Shown here: positions 41,441-49,618 of the stretch, in pieces
How the letters are laid out: the number at the start of each line of letters is the position of its first letter
How positions within the stretch are numbered: position 1 is the stretch's first letter
Assembly: GCF_017571525.1 (NCBI RefSeq)
Contig: NZ_JAGETY010000015.1
Location: 62,001-126,000, forward strand
Reading direction: 5' to 3'
Length of the DNA stretch: 64,000 bases
Source of the DNA: Hymenobacter sp. BT559
Lineage (GTDB): Bacteria > Bacteroidota > Bacteroidia > Cytophagales > Hymenobacteraceae
The notes under the pieces: generated by a model
The model's input: only the letters and a program-made list of their open reading frames with translations
The model's database searches: none
What the model was told of the DNA's origin: nothing
Made by a program: the position numbers and the translations under genes

Positions 41441-42775
41441 ATGGCAGCCAAGAAACCAGTTTATGCCGTGTTCGACATCGGCAAAACCAATAAGAAGCTG
41501 ATTCTCTTCGATGAAGAGCGGCAGATTATTGACGAGATGCTGCACGTGTGCACCGACGTGCTCGACGACGACGGCTTCCCGTGCGACCACCTGCCGCGCC
41601 TCACGCAGTGGATGCAGGACCACTGGCACCGCCTGCGCCATCACCCGCACTACACTGTAAAAGGCGTCAACTTCACGGCCTACGGCGCCAGCTTCGTGCA
41701 CCTGGGGGCCGATGGCGAGCCGGTGCTGCCGCTGTATAACTACCTCAAGCCCATTCCCGAAGAGCTCACGGCCCGCTTCTACGCCGAGCTAGATGAGTCG
41801 GCGGCCGACTTCACGGCCTGCACCTGCTCGCCGCAGCTGGGCATGCTCAACTCGGGCTTACAAATGTACTGGCTTAAACACGCCAAGCCCGAGCAGTATG
41901 CCCGCGTGCAGACCTCACTGCATTTGCCGCAGTACCTATCGTATCTGCTTACGGGCGAGAAGTTTAGCGATTACACGTCGGTAGGCTGCCACACGGCGCT
42001 CTGGGATTTTGAGCGCGGGCAGTACCACGACTGGGTGACCCGTGAGGGCATCGATGAAAAGCTAGCCCCCCTCACCCAGGACTCCATTGCCTCGGTGGTC
42101 GATGGCATTATGGTGGGCGTGGGCCTGCACGACAGCTCGGCGGCGGTGATGCCGTATCTGCTCGAAATCGATGAGCCTTTTATGCTGGTGAGCACCGGCA
42201 CCTGGTGGGTCACGATTAACCCCTTCAACAGCCAGCCGCTCACGCCCGAGCTGCTACGGCGCGATGTAGTAAGCTTCCTGACGCCGCGCGGCCAGCCCAT
42301 GCGGGCGGCACGGGCTTTTTTGGGCCGTGAGCACGACTATCAGGTTGAGCGCATCGCGCAGCACTTCCACGTGAAGCCCGATTTCTACCGCTCGCTGGTA
42401 CTGGCCAGGCCCTACGATGAAGCCTCGACCCGCTTTGTGCCCGCCTGCCTGGCTGGCGGCGGCCCCCTGCCCGACCAGCCGGCCGGCGAGTGGGACCTCA
42501 CGGGTTTTCGCACCGCCAACGACGCCTACCAGCACCTCATTCATGGCCTCATCAACCTGCTGCTCACCTCCATGAAGCTAGTGTGGCAGGGCGAAAAAGT
42601 TATTTACGTGGATGGCGGCTTTGCCCGTAACCCACTGTTTATGCAAACGCTGAGCTGGAATTTTCCGCAGGCGGAAATTCGTACGCTGGAAGTGCCGCAG
42701 GCCACCGCGCTAGGGGCCCTCGTGCACCTCGAGCAGGGCGAGGCCTGGAAAAAAACGCAGCTGCTGTTTAGCTAA
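41441..42775 (+). CDS. FGGY-family rhamnulokinase
   Basis: 444 residues starting ATG 41441. Two actin-like halves are visible: YAVFDIGKTNKKLILFD (phosphate 1) and TGTWWVTINPFN; KVIYVDGGFARNPLFMQ and ATALGALVHL close the second half. Enzymes of this form replace RhaB in Bacteroidota rhamnose loci, phosphorylating L-rhamnulose at O1 with ATP. Assignment of rhamnulose as substrate rests on location between rhaI and the lactate genes. Confidence 0.88.
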   Translation: MAAKKPVYAVFDIGKTNKKLILFDEERQIIDEMLHVCTDVLDDDGFPCDHLPRLTQWMQDHWHRLRHHPHYTVKGVNFTAYGASFVHLGADGEPVLPLYNYLKPIPEELTARFYAELDESAADFTACTCSPQLGMLNSGLQMYWLKHAKPEQYARVQTSLHLPQYLSYLLTGEKFSDYTSVGCHTALWDFERGQYHDWVTREGIDEKLAPLTQDSIASVVDGIMVGVGLHDSSAAVMPYLLEIDEPFMLVSTGTWWVTINPFNSQPLTPELLRRDVVSFLTPRGQPMRAARAFLGREHDYQVERIAQHFHVKPDFYRSLVLARPYDEASTRFVPACLAGGGPLPDQPAGEWDLTGFRTANDAYQHLIHGLINLLLTSMKLVWQGEKVIYVDGGFARNPLFMQTLSWNFPQAEIRTLEVPQATALGALVHLEQGEAWKKTQLLFS

Positions 42776-42794
42776 AGGAAATGTATGCGCTCCT

Positions 42795-42904
42795 CTACAG
42801 CACGTCATGCTGAGCTTGCCGAAGCATCTCTGCCGCGCCGCTAGGAGTACTAATCCAACGGCGTGGTAGAGATGCTTCGGCAAGCTCAGCATGACGTGCT
42901 GTAG
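42795..42904. repeat. 46-bp inverted repeat between the kinase gene and lutA
   Basis: Arms 42795-42840 and 42859-42904 pair over 46 bp with two mismatches. The core GTCATGCTGAGCTTG-CCGAAGC is the same family as at 38771. It lies in the only sizeable gap of the rhaI-lutC run and may separate transcripts or act as RNA stem. Confidence 0.9.
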
Positions 42905-42931
42905 GTTGGCTAGCAACTTCAACTATCCCTT

Positions 42932-43672
42932 ATGAAAGTCGCCTTATTCGTTCCTTGCTACGTCGACCAGTTTTACCCGCAGGTTGGCATCGCGACTATC
43001 CAATTGCTGGAAAAGCTGGGCGTAAAAGCCGCCTACCCGCCTGCCCAAACCTGCTGCGGCCAGCCGCTGGCCAACAGTGGCTGCGAGCGCGAGGCGCTGC
43101 CCATCTACCGGCACTTTGTCGAAACCTTCAAAGACTACGACTACACGGTGGTGCCTTCGGGCAGCTGCGTGTACCACGTGCAGAAGCACTTCGACAAGCT
43201 GGAGCAAACGCCTGAGGTGCAGCGGGTGCGCGCTACCACTATTGACCTGATTGACTTTATCACGCAGGTGCTAGAAATTAAAGAGCTGCCCGGCGCTTAC
43301 CCGCACAAAGTGGGCCTGCACCTGAGCTGCCACGGCCAGCGCGGCCTGCACCAGGCCAACGAGTCGGAAATGACGCCGGTGCGCGATGGCCAGCTGCGCC
43401 GCCTGCTAGGCGGCCTCGACGGCATTGAGCTCACCGAGCTCGACCGCAACGACGAGTGCTGCGGCTTCGGGGGCACATTTTGCGTGAGCGAGGCGGCCAT
43501 TTCGGGCCGGATGGGCCACGACCGGGTGCACGACCATCTGCGCAACGGTACGCAGGTGCTCACGGGCGGCGACATGTCGTGCCTCATGCACCTGCAAGGC
43601 ATTGTGCGCCGCCAGCAGCTGCCGATGCGCGTGCTGCACGCGGCCGAAATCCTTAACGGCGTCACGCCCTAA
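42932..43672 (+). CDS. lutA: L-lactate oxidation iron-sulfur protein LutA
   Basis: 246 residues, the normal LutA/YkgE size. Two cysteine-rich CCG domains are present: TCCGQPLANSGC and ECCGFGGTFCV, which bind a 4Fe-4S-type cluster. LutA works with LutB and LutC in the cytoplasm to oxidise L-lactate to pyruvate without flavin LldD. The lactate formed by RhaEW explains its presence here. lutB follows after 5 bp. Confidence 0.93.
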   Translation: MKVALFVPCYVDQFYPQVGIATIQLLEKLGVKAAYPPAQTCCGQPLANSGCEREALPIYRHFVETFKDYDYTVVPSGSCVYHVQKHFDKLEQTPEVQRVRATTIDLIDFITQVLEIKELPGAYPHKVGLHLSCHGQRGLHQANESEMTPVRDGQLRRLLGGLDGIELTELDRNDECCGFGGTFCVSEAAISGRMGHDRVHDHLRNGTQVLTGGDMSCLMHLQGIVRRQQLPMRVLHAAEILNGVTP

Positions 43673-43677
43673 TAAGC

Positions 43678-45060
43678 ATGAGCTACCTCACCCACGCCGG
43701 CCGCGCCGAGGCCTTTGTGCTCGACCACGAGCGCACCAGCTGGCACGACGAAACGCTGTGGTTTGTGCGCCAGAAGCGCGACAAGGCCGTGTACGCCGTG
43801 CCCGAGTTTCAGGAGCTGCGCGAGCTGGCTTCGCAGATTAAAAACCACACGCTCAGCCGGCTCGACTTTTACTTGGAGCAGTTTGAGGCCGCCGCGCAGG
43901 CCAATGGCGTGCAAGTGCACTGGGCCGCCGACGCGGCCGAGCACAACGACACTGTGCTCCGCATTATCCGCCAGCGGGGGGCAAGCCGGGTGGTCAAGAG
44001 CAAGTCGATGCTGACCGAGGAATGCCACCTCAACCCGCACCTTATCGCGCACGGCATCGAGGTGATTGACACCGACCTGGGCGAGCGCATCATCCAGATG
44101 CGCGACGAGCCGCCGAGCCACATCGTGCTGCCCGCCATTCACTTGAAGAAGGAAGACGTGGGTGACACCTTCCACCAGCACCTGGGCACCGAAAAGGGCC
44201 TCACCGACCCGCAGCAGCTCGCCGAGGCCGCGCGCCAGCACCTGCGCGCCAAGTTTCTGGCCGGCGAAGTGGCGCTCACGGGTGTCAACTTCGCCATCGC
44301 CGAAACCGGCTCGGTGGTGGTGTGCACCAATGAGGGCAACGCCGACCTGGGCGTGAGCCTGGCGCCGGTGCACGTAGCCAGCATGGGCATCGAAAAGCTG
44401 ATTCCGCGCCTCAGCGACCTGGGGGTGTTTACACGGCTGCTGGCGCGCAGCGCTACGGGTCAGCCGGTTACGACCTATACCGCGCATTATACCAAGCCGG
44501 TGGCCGGGCGCGAGCTGCACATTATCATCGTCGATAATGGCCGCACGCAGCAGCTGGGCCGGCCCGATTTTCGGGCTTCGCTCAAGTGCATTCGGTGCGG
44601 GGCTTGCATGAACACCTGCCCGGTGTACCGGCGCAGCGGCGGTCACAGCTACGACTTCACGGTGCCGGGTCCAATTGGCTCTATCCTCTCGCCCAACATC
44701 GACCTCAAAAAGCACAGCACGCTGCCCTTCGCCAGCACGCTGTGCGGCTCGTGTACCGACGTGTGCCCGGTCAAAATCGACATTCACACCCAGCTCTACA
44801 AGTGGCGCCAGATTGTGGCCGAAGCCAACCACTTGCCTACCGCCAAAAAGCTGGGGCTTAAGTTTATGGGCAGGCTGCTGGCTAGCCCCGCCGCATTCAA
44901 GATAAGCGGCTCGCTGGGGCGCAAGGCGTTGCGCCTGCTGCCGCATGGCCTCACCCACCACCACGCGGCCAATGCCTGGGCCATTGCCCGCGAGCTGCCC
45001 GAGCCGCCCAAGCAAAGCTTCCGCGAATGGTACCAACAGCAAGCCTCCCCCACCGCATGA
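43678..45060 (+). CDS. lutB: L-lactate oxidation iron-sulfur protein LutB
   Basis: 460 residues. The N-terminal LUD domain (about 60-300) includes GVNFAIAETGSVVVCTNEGN; two ferredoxin motifs follow, CIRCGACMNTCPVYRRSGG (about 304-322) and CGSCTDVCPVKIDIH (about 358-372). This is the standard LutB/YkgF layout. Electrons from lactate pass through its two 4Fe-4S clusters to the quinone pool or another carrier. Its stop overlaps the lutC start (ATGA at 45057-45060). Confidence 0.93.
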   Translation: MSYLTHAGRAEAFVLDHERTSWHDETLWFVRQKRDKAVYAVPEFQELRELASQIKNHTLSRLDFYLEQFEAAAQANGVQVHWAADAAEHNDTVLRIIRQRGASRVVKSKSMLTEECHLNPHLIAHGIEVIDTDLGERIIQMRDEPPSHIVLPAIHLKKEDVGDTFHQHLGTEKGLTDPQQLAEAARQHLRAKFLAGEVALTGVNFAIAETGSVVVCTNEGNADLGVSLAPVHVASMGIEKLIPRLSDLGVFTRLLARSATGQPVTTYTAHYTKPVAGRELHIIIVDNGRTQQLGRPDFRASLKCIRCGACMNTCPVYRRSGGHSYDFTVPGPIGSILSPNIDLKKHSTLPFASTLCGSCTDVCPVKIDIHTQLYKWRQIVAEANHLPTAKKLGLKFMGRLLASPAAFKISGSLGRKALRLLPHGLTHHHAANAWAIARELPEPPKQSFREWYQQQASPTA

Positions 45061-45626
45061 GCAGCGCCCGCGAACGCATACTGGCCGCCACTAGGGCCAA
45101 TAAGCCGGCCGAAACCGTGCTGCCGGCCGTGCCTGACTTTGGCGGCGACGCCTCGCTGGCCCGCTTTACGGAGGTGCTGGCCAGTATCGGCGGCACCGTG
45201 GAGCGCCTGCTGGCGCTGGAGGGGCTAGCCGGCGCCGTGGCGCGGCTTTTCCCCGCAGCGCGGCTGGTGGCCTCGCCCCTATTTGCTGGCTCGCTGGCCA
45301 TCGACCAGCAGACGCCGGTTGACGTGCTGGCCGACGTGGACCTGGCGGTGCTGCCCGTTGAGTTTGGCGTGGCTGAAAACGGCGCTGTGTGGCTGCCCGA
45401 GGCCAACATGCTGCACCGCGCCCTGCCCACCGTGACCCAGCACCTGGCCCTGGTGCTCGACCACCGTCAGCTCGTGGCGACCATGCACCAGGGCTATGCC
45501 CGGCTAGCCCACGGCCCGGGCGGCTACGGCCTGTTTGTGGCGGGCCCTTCCAAAACGGCCGACATCGAGCAGTCGCTCGTGATTGGCGCACACGGCGCCC
45601 GCAGCCTGGTTGTGCTTGTGTACTAG
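45057..45626 (+). CDS. lutC: L-lactate utilisation protein LutC
   Basis: The ATG at 45057 overlaps the lutB stop, giving 189 residues beginning MSSARERILAATRANKP. The LUD domain shows FGVAENGAVWLPE and RALPTVTQHLALVLDHRQLV, then GPSKTADIEQSLVIGAHGARS. It is the third subunit of the LutABC system; this copy is slightly shorter than Bacillus LutC (~240). Translational coupling with lutB is likely. Confidence 0.9.
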   Translation: MSSARERILAATRANKPAETVLPAVPDFGGDASLARFTEVLASIGGTVERLLALEGLAGAVARLFPAARLVASPLFAGSLAIDQQTPVDVLADVDLAVLPVEFGVAENGAVWLPEANMLHRALPTVTQHLALVLDHRQLVATMHQGYARLAHGPGGYGLFVAGPSKTADIEQSLVIGAHGARSLVVLVY

Positions 45627-45740
45627 CGCTAACGTGGCGTTTCTTGGGGCGCGTTGCGGGCTAGCCCCTTGCTGAGAACCCCGCAAGTGAAGACTGGTGG
45701 CAACGCACTCAAGTACTACTTCACTTCTCAGACCCACCCA

Positions 45741-46808
45741 ATGACTAAACTTGCTTTACCCGGCAGCGGCGCGCTGGTGCTCACGCTAGCCTGCCTTTCT
45801 GGTGCGCTGGCGCAAAAACCCGCGCCAGTTCGCGTGGCAAAAGATGCCACCGCCAAGAAGATAGATGTATTTGTCGGCAACAAGCTGTTTACCAGCTTCC
45901 TCTACCCCGACTCGCTCGAAAAGCCCGTGCTGTACCCGCTGCGCGCGGCCGGTGGCACCGTAGTTACGCGCGGCTTCCCGCTCCACCCCCAGCCCGGCGA
46001 CCCCACCGACCATCCGCACCATATCGGCCTGTGGTTCAACTACGAGAATGTGAATGGGCTGGACTTCTGGAATAATTCTTACGCTATTCCGAAGGAGAAA
46101 AAGGGCTCGTATGGCTGGATAAAGACCGACAAGATTCTGACTACCAGCAGCGGCCCAGTTGGCGTGCTGGCCTACCATGCCAACTGGACCAACCAGCAAA
46201 ACCAGGTACTGCTGGAAGAAACCACCCGCTTCGAGTTTAGCGGCACCGACCGGGCGCGCACCATCGACCGCGTGACGACGCTGAAGGCCGTGACAGACGT
46301 AGCCTTCAACGATGCCAAGGACGGCCTGCTAGGCCTGCGCCTGGCTCACGAGCTGCAACTACCCACCGACCAGGACCAGAAGTTTACGGACAGCAAAGGC
46401 ATTGTGACGGTGGTGAAGGCCGGCACCGACCACGTGGCCAACGGCAACTACCTGACCAGTGCGGGCAAGCGCGGCAACGATGCCTGGAGCACGCGCGGCA
46501 CCTGGTGCAAGGTATACGGCAAAATGGGCGCCGACTCAGTCAGCATCGCCATCATCGACCATCCCCAAAACCCGAATTACCCTACCTTCTGGCACGCACG
46601 CGGCTACGGCTTATTTGCGGCCAACCCGCTGGGTGAAAAGGTTTTCACCAACGGTGCGGCGGCCAAAAACCTGCACCTTAAAAAAGGGGAGTCGGTCACC
46701 TTCCGCTACCGCATTCTCATTGATGAAGGCAGCCGCACCTTGTCGCCGCAAGCGCTGAACGAAGCTGCTGCCGACTTCGCCAAGCGTAGTATGCATGCCC
46801 TGAGGTAG
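45741..46808 (+). CDS. Secreted DUF6807 (PmoA-like) family protein
   Basis: The ATG at 45741 gives a signal peptide (MTKLALPGSGALVLTLACLS) and 355 residues. HHIGLWFNYENVNGLDFWNN and RGTWCKVYGK belong to the family often mislabelled as methane oxygenase PmoA; no methane monooxygenase features are present. The fold is a beta-sandwich probably involved in carbohydrate processing. Its position between lutC and rhaM suggests a link with rhamnose-containing glycans, which is inference. About 110 bp separates it from lutC. Confidence 0.85.
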   Translation: MTKLALPGSGALVLTLACLSGALAQKPAPVRVAKDATAKKIDVFVGNKLFTSFLYPDSLEKPVLYPLRAAGGTVVTRGFPLHPQPGDPTDHPHHIGLWFNYENVNGLDFWNNSYAIPKEKKGSYGWIKTDKILTTSSGPVGVLAYHANWTNQQNQVLLEETTRFEFSGTDRARTIDRVTTLKAVTDVAFNDAKDGLLGLRLAHELQLPTDQDQKFTDSKGIVTVVKAGTDHVANGNYLTSAGKRGNDAWSTRGTWCKVYGKMGADSVSIAIIDHPQNPNYPTFWHARGYGLFAANPLGEKVFTNGAAAKNLHLKKGESVTFRYRILIDEGSRTLSPQALNEAAADFAKRSMHALR

Positions 46809-46952
46809 GCATTTTAACCAGACGATTTTAAAAGGCATATTTCGAAGCCTGGGCAGTGTACGCCACTATTGTCGCTCAAACAGCCTATTAATCAGCGCTA
46901 ATTTGTAAATCTGCGCTAAGCCAGCCGTTGGCCTCAAATGGTTGGCCGCTTA

Positions 46953-46990
46953 AAAAAGAGGCCGCCCCCATTGGAGGCGGCTTCTAGTAT
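46953..46990 (-). terminator. Terminator after the small peptide gene
   Basis: A GC-rich hairpin built on GGCCGCC/GGCGGCT around CATTGG is followed on the minus strand by a run of six T. It lies 26 bp downstream of the small ORF stop, so it may end a rhaM-small ORF transcript. Confidence 0.65.
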
Positions 46991-47015
46991 TCACTTTTCA
47001 ATAATCCCTCAAAAC

Positions 47016-47126
47016 TTAATTTTTGCGCTGTTTTGCCGGGTCAGTATCGTCGGTGGGCGTTGAGGAGTGCCCAGAGCTGAAGACCAGCAGAAGCAACGGT
47101 AGTACGTGGGTGAAATGGCGTTTCAT
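47016..47126 (-). CDS. Small secreted or membrane peptide (36 residues)
   Basis: From the ATG read at 47124-47126 the minus strand encodes 36 residues: MKRHFTHVLPLLLLVFSSGH then a polar tail rich in Thr, Asp, Lys and Gln ending KQRKN. The layout is a basic start, a ~10-residue hydrophobic core and a small-residue site, as in a signal peptide. It is followed by a terminator and lies 105 bp after rhaM on the same strand, so it could be cotranscribed. No family recognised; short size limits confidence. Confidence 0.45.
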   Translation of the reverse strand: MKRHFTHVLPLLLLVFSSGHSSTPTDDTDPAKQRKN

Positions 47127-47231
47127 GGAGTGCCGGGCCGACCGCGCAGGCTAGCTGACCGGGAAGCAAGGCAAAAGTGCGGGCTGCCTACCCGGCCACC
47201 TTCCCGCACTCACCTGCTAGGGCCAGCTACC

Positions 47232-47546
47232 TCAGTCCTGGTGAAAAACCCGCCGCAGCGGCGTCACCACCGGCGAGCTGTCATCGTTAACCAACATTAA
47301 TTCAGCCATATACTTCCACCAACGCTTCATCACGGGCAGGTCCGGCAGGGCGTCGGCCGAGTGGCTGGGCAGCCGCTTCTGCACGCCAAAGAGCCGCCCG
47401 CTCGCCTCGTCCAGGAAGATGGAGTAGTCGCGGATGCCCGCCTCGGTAAGGGCGGAGCTTAGCTCAGGCCATATTTCGTCATGACGGCGCTGGTACTCGG
47501 CCGCGACGCCGGGCTTGAGTTGCATAGTGAAGGCTAATTCTTCCAT
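47232..47546 (-). CDS. rhaM: L-rhamnose mutarotase
   Basis: 104 residues, the typical RhaM size. The dimeric alpha/beta-barrel family is seen from FTMQLKPGVAAEYQRRHDEIWPEL, GIRDYSIFLDEASGRLFGV and the C-terminal WWKYMAELM. Conserved His in RRHDEIW and the Tyr in DYSIF form the active site. RhaM interconverts alpha and beta L-rhamnose, feeding the isomerase. It lies on the strand opposite to lutABC and DUF6807. Confidence 0.93.
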   Translation of the reverse strand: MEELAFTMQLKPGVAAEYQRRHDEIWPELSSALTEAGIRDYSIFLDEASGRLFGVQKRLPSHSADALPDLPVMKRWWKYMAELMLVNDDSSPVVTPLRRVFHQD

Positions 47547-47923
47547 ACTAGGTGGTTATGTGAACGTCGCACGAATGTCTATCTTGAGCGTCATGCCGCG
47601 CTGCACGGCAGCCAGCTAGCGAGCTGGGGTGCGAACAAAGTGCGGGCTAGCCCTACTGCGAAGCAGCGAAGGCGAACGGGCACGTAGCGGCACCGCCGGC
47701 TAGCCGGTAGTTCGGGCAGTAGCGACGCAAGAAGCTGCCTCTTTCTTGTCGAACCCTCCTGTACTGTTGCGTCAGCCCGGCGCAGAGGCGGCTGCGCTGC
47801 CGCGTGGGCACGGTTTCCACCGCATCCGCCGCACGTGTGGCGTAGCGCACCACCTTATCCGGCTGATGACCGGACTAAAGCTTTAAGCTGGGCAGCGAAG
47901 CGTAATGCAGCTCCGGCCTTGGG
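47547..47923. other. 377-bp intergenic region, no gene supported
   Basis: A 66-codon minus-strand frame (47653-47853) is present but its Arg/Ala/Thr-rich composition, lack of a leader and no recognised domain make it unconvincing. A GAGCGTCATGCCG stretch near 47588 resembles the end of the GTCATGC repeat family. Confidence 0.5.
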
Positions 47924-48862
47924 CTACAGCACCACCACGGCTTTGCCCTTCACGTTGCCCCGGCTGGTTTCCTGATAAGCCTGCCGGATGTCGGCCAGGG
48001 CATACACCCGCTCAATCGGAATTTGCAGCTCATCCTGGGCGAGGGCGGCGAGGGTGCTGAGGCCTGCCGCCGTGGGCTTCAGAATGAGAATCTTGCGCTT
48101 TCTGGCCGAAAAAAGGTTGTGAAAAAACGATAAAACCAGGCCCTGCGGCGAAGGCAACGTGTTGACGAACGTACCCTTAGGCTTCAGTAGCTTTTTGGCC
48201 ACTTTGAAGACAAGCTTGTCCGAGAGGTCGATGATGGTGTCAAAGCGCTGCGTCAGCTGGCGGATATCCTGCCTGGTGTAGTCAACTACCAAATCGGCCC
48301 CTAGCTGCGTGGCGCGTGGCGCGCCCGCCTGGCCGGCCACGGCCGTTACCCGGGCGCCGCGCTTTTTGGCCAGCTGAATAGCAAACTGGCCCACGCCGCC
48401 CGTAGCCCCGTTTAGCAGTACTTCGTGGCCCTTGCCGATGGCGGCCAGCTGGTCGACAAGTTGCAGGGCCGCCAAGCCGGCAACCGGCAGGGAGGCGGCC
48501 TGGTCAAACGAGATAGCAGCCGGTTTGAGGGCAATAGCTGCTTCGGTGACGGCTACATAGTCGGCCAGGGCGCCGCCCTTGAAGACCCCTAGCAGGCCAA
48601 ATACGGCGTCGCCCACCCGGAAACGCGTGACGCCGGCACCCACCTGCCTCACGATGCCCGCAAAGTCGATACCAACGCCCTTCGGCAGCTTCGACCCCGA
48701 CATCAATTTCATCTCTCCCCGGTAAATCTTCCAGTCCAGGGGGTTGATAGACGCCGCTTTTACTTGAATCAGCAGCTGCTCCTCGGTGATAGTGGGCGTA
48801 GGTTGCTCCTGCACCTCCACGACCTGCTCGTCGCCGAACCGGTTATACAATACTTTACGCAT
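47924..48862 (-). CDS. NAD(P)-dependent MDR-superfamily alcohol/quinone oxidoreductase
   Basis: 312 residues, zinc-free MDR size. The GroES-like domain (LDWKIYRGEMKLMSGSKLPK, GVGIDFAGIVRQVG) is followed by the Rossmann fold with LNGATGGVGQFAIQLAKKRG. NADPH-dependent quinone or enone reduction is expected. It faces the cupin gene divergently across a region with a long imperfect inverted repeat. Confidence 0.88.
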   Translation of the reverse strand: MRKVLYNRFGDEQVVEVQEQPTPTITEEQLLIQVKAASINPLDWKIYRGEMKLMSGSKLPKGVGIDFAGIVRQVGAGVTRFRVGDAVFGLLGVFKGGALADYVAVTEAAIALKPAAISFDQAASLPVAGLAALQLVDQLAAIGKGHEVLLNGATGGVGQFAIQLAKKRGARVTAVAGQAGAPRATQLGADLVVDYTRQDIRQLTQRFDTIIDLSDKLVFKVAKKLLKPKGTFVNTLPSPQGLVLSFFHNLFSARKRKILILKPTAAGLSTLAALAQDELQIPIERVYALADIRQAYQETSRGNVKGKAVVVL

Positions 48863-48948
48863 GGTGTTGTTGCTTAAGAAAATAAGCCGCAGGCAGGACG
48901 CCCACGACAGTTGTGCCGGCCACTTGCTGCGGGCCTTGAGCTGCCCGA

Positions 48949-49088
48949 CAAAGGTGGGCGGCCCCTAGCCCCGGGCACTACTCCAAAACGGCGCAAAAAC
49001 AGTCCGATGCGACGGCGCGGCTGCCCGATTGAGCTGATTTTGTGCCGTTTTGGAGTAGCGCTTGGGGCTGGGGCTCGCCCACCTTTGC
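48949..49088. repeat. Imperfect ~50-bp inverted repeat between divergent genes
   Basis: Segments 48949-49002 and 49038-49088 pair over about 50 bp with several mismatches; the best blocks are CAAAGGTGGGCG and CTACTCCAAAACGGC. A possible -7 box (CACCTTTG) for the cupin gene lies in the right arm. Confidence 0.7.
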
Positions 49089-49111
49089 AGCACACAATTC
49101 AGGAAAATCAC

Positions 49112-49612
49112 ATGGAAACGCACAAGCAAGCTCCCACCACCCTGGGGCCTCAGCAGGGTGAAACGCTGGCCGTTATGGGCAGCAACTACCGCATTTTGGT
49201 CGGTGGCAAAGACACGGCCGGCGCCTACGCCACCATCGACATGCTGGTGCCGCCCGGCGGTGGCCCTGGCCCCCACGCCCACCCCGCTATCGAAGAAACC
49301 TTCTTTGTGGTAGCAGGCGAGGTAGAAGTCAAATCTGAGGCGGGCACGTACGTGGCCACTGCCGGCTCGTTTATCCGCATCCCGAAGGGGGGCGTGGTGC
49401 ACGGCTTCAAAAACAAGAGCGCGCTGCCCGCCCGGCTGCTGTGCACGGTGGTGCCGGCAGGCCTGGAAGAGTTTTTCCAGGAAATCGGCCAGCCCGTAGA
49501 AGTCGGCCAGTTCTTGCCGCCGCCGGTGCTCGATGCGGTAGCCATCCAGCGCATACAGGCCCTAGCCAAAGAGTATGGTCAGCAAGTATTTCCGCCCAAC
49601 TACCTCGACTAA
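49112..49612 (+). CDS. Cupin-domain protein
   Basis: Start at ATG 49112, just after a short A-rich leader; 166 residues. Cupin motif 1 reads GPGPHAHPAIEETFFVVAGE and motif 2 IPKGGVVHGFKN, with the His, Glu and His metal ligands. Such proteins are often quercetinase-like dioxygenases or small sensors. Its 3' end is 6 bp from the stop of a convergent AraC regulator, which may control it. Confidence 0.88.
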   Translation: METHKQAPTTLGPQQGETLAVMGSNYRILVGGKDTAGAYATIDMLVPPGGGPGPHAHPAIEETFFVVAGEVEVKSEAGTYVATAGSFIRIPKGGVVHGFKNKSALPARLLCTVVPAGLEEFFQEIGQPVEVGQFLPPPVLDAVAIQRIQALAKEYGQQVFPPNYLD

Positions 49613-49618
49613 TGGCCT

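Larger units (their letters stand above)
46809..47231. other. Intergenic region holding one small peptide gene and a terminator
   Basis: 423 bp without a long frame. A minus-strand small ORF (47016-47126) and its terminator (46953-46990) occupy the centre; the rest shows nothing recognisable. Confidence 0.6.

Noticed and set aside
43669..45042. 457-codon minus-strand frame
   Set aside because: Exact antisense of lutB; GC-rich third positions keep the opposite frame open, and the translation lacks domain features.
45741..46808. Methane monooxygenase subunit PmoA
   Set aside because: The family is sometimes labelled so, but the protein is a secreted beta-sandwich in a sugar locus with no membrane helices of PmoA.
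47653..47853. 66-codon minus-strand frame in an intergenic gap
   Set aside because: Arg/Ala-rich, no domain, no leader or promoter; not enough to call a gene.
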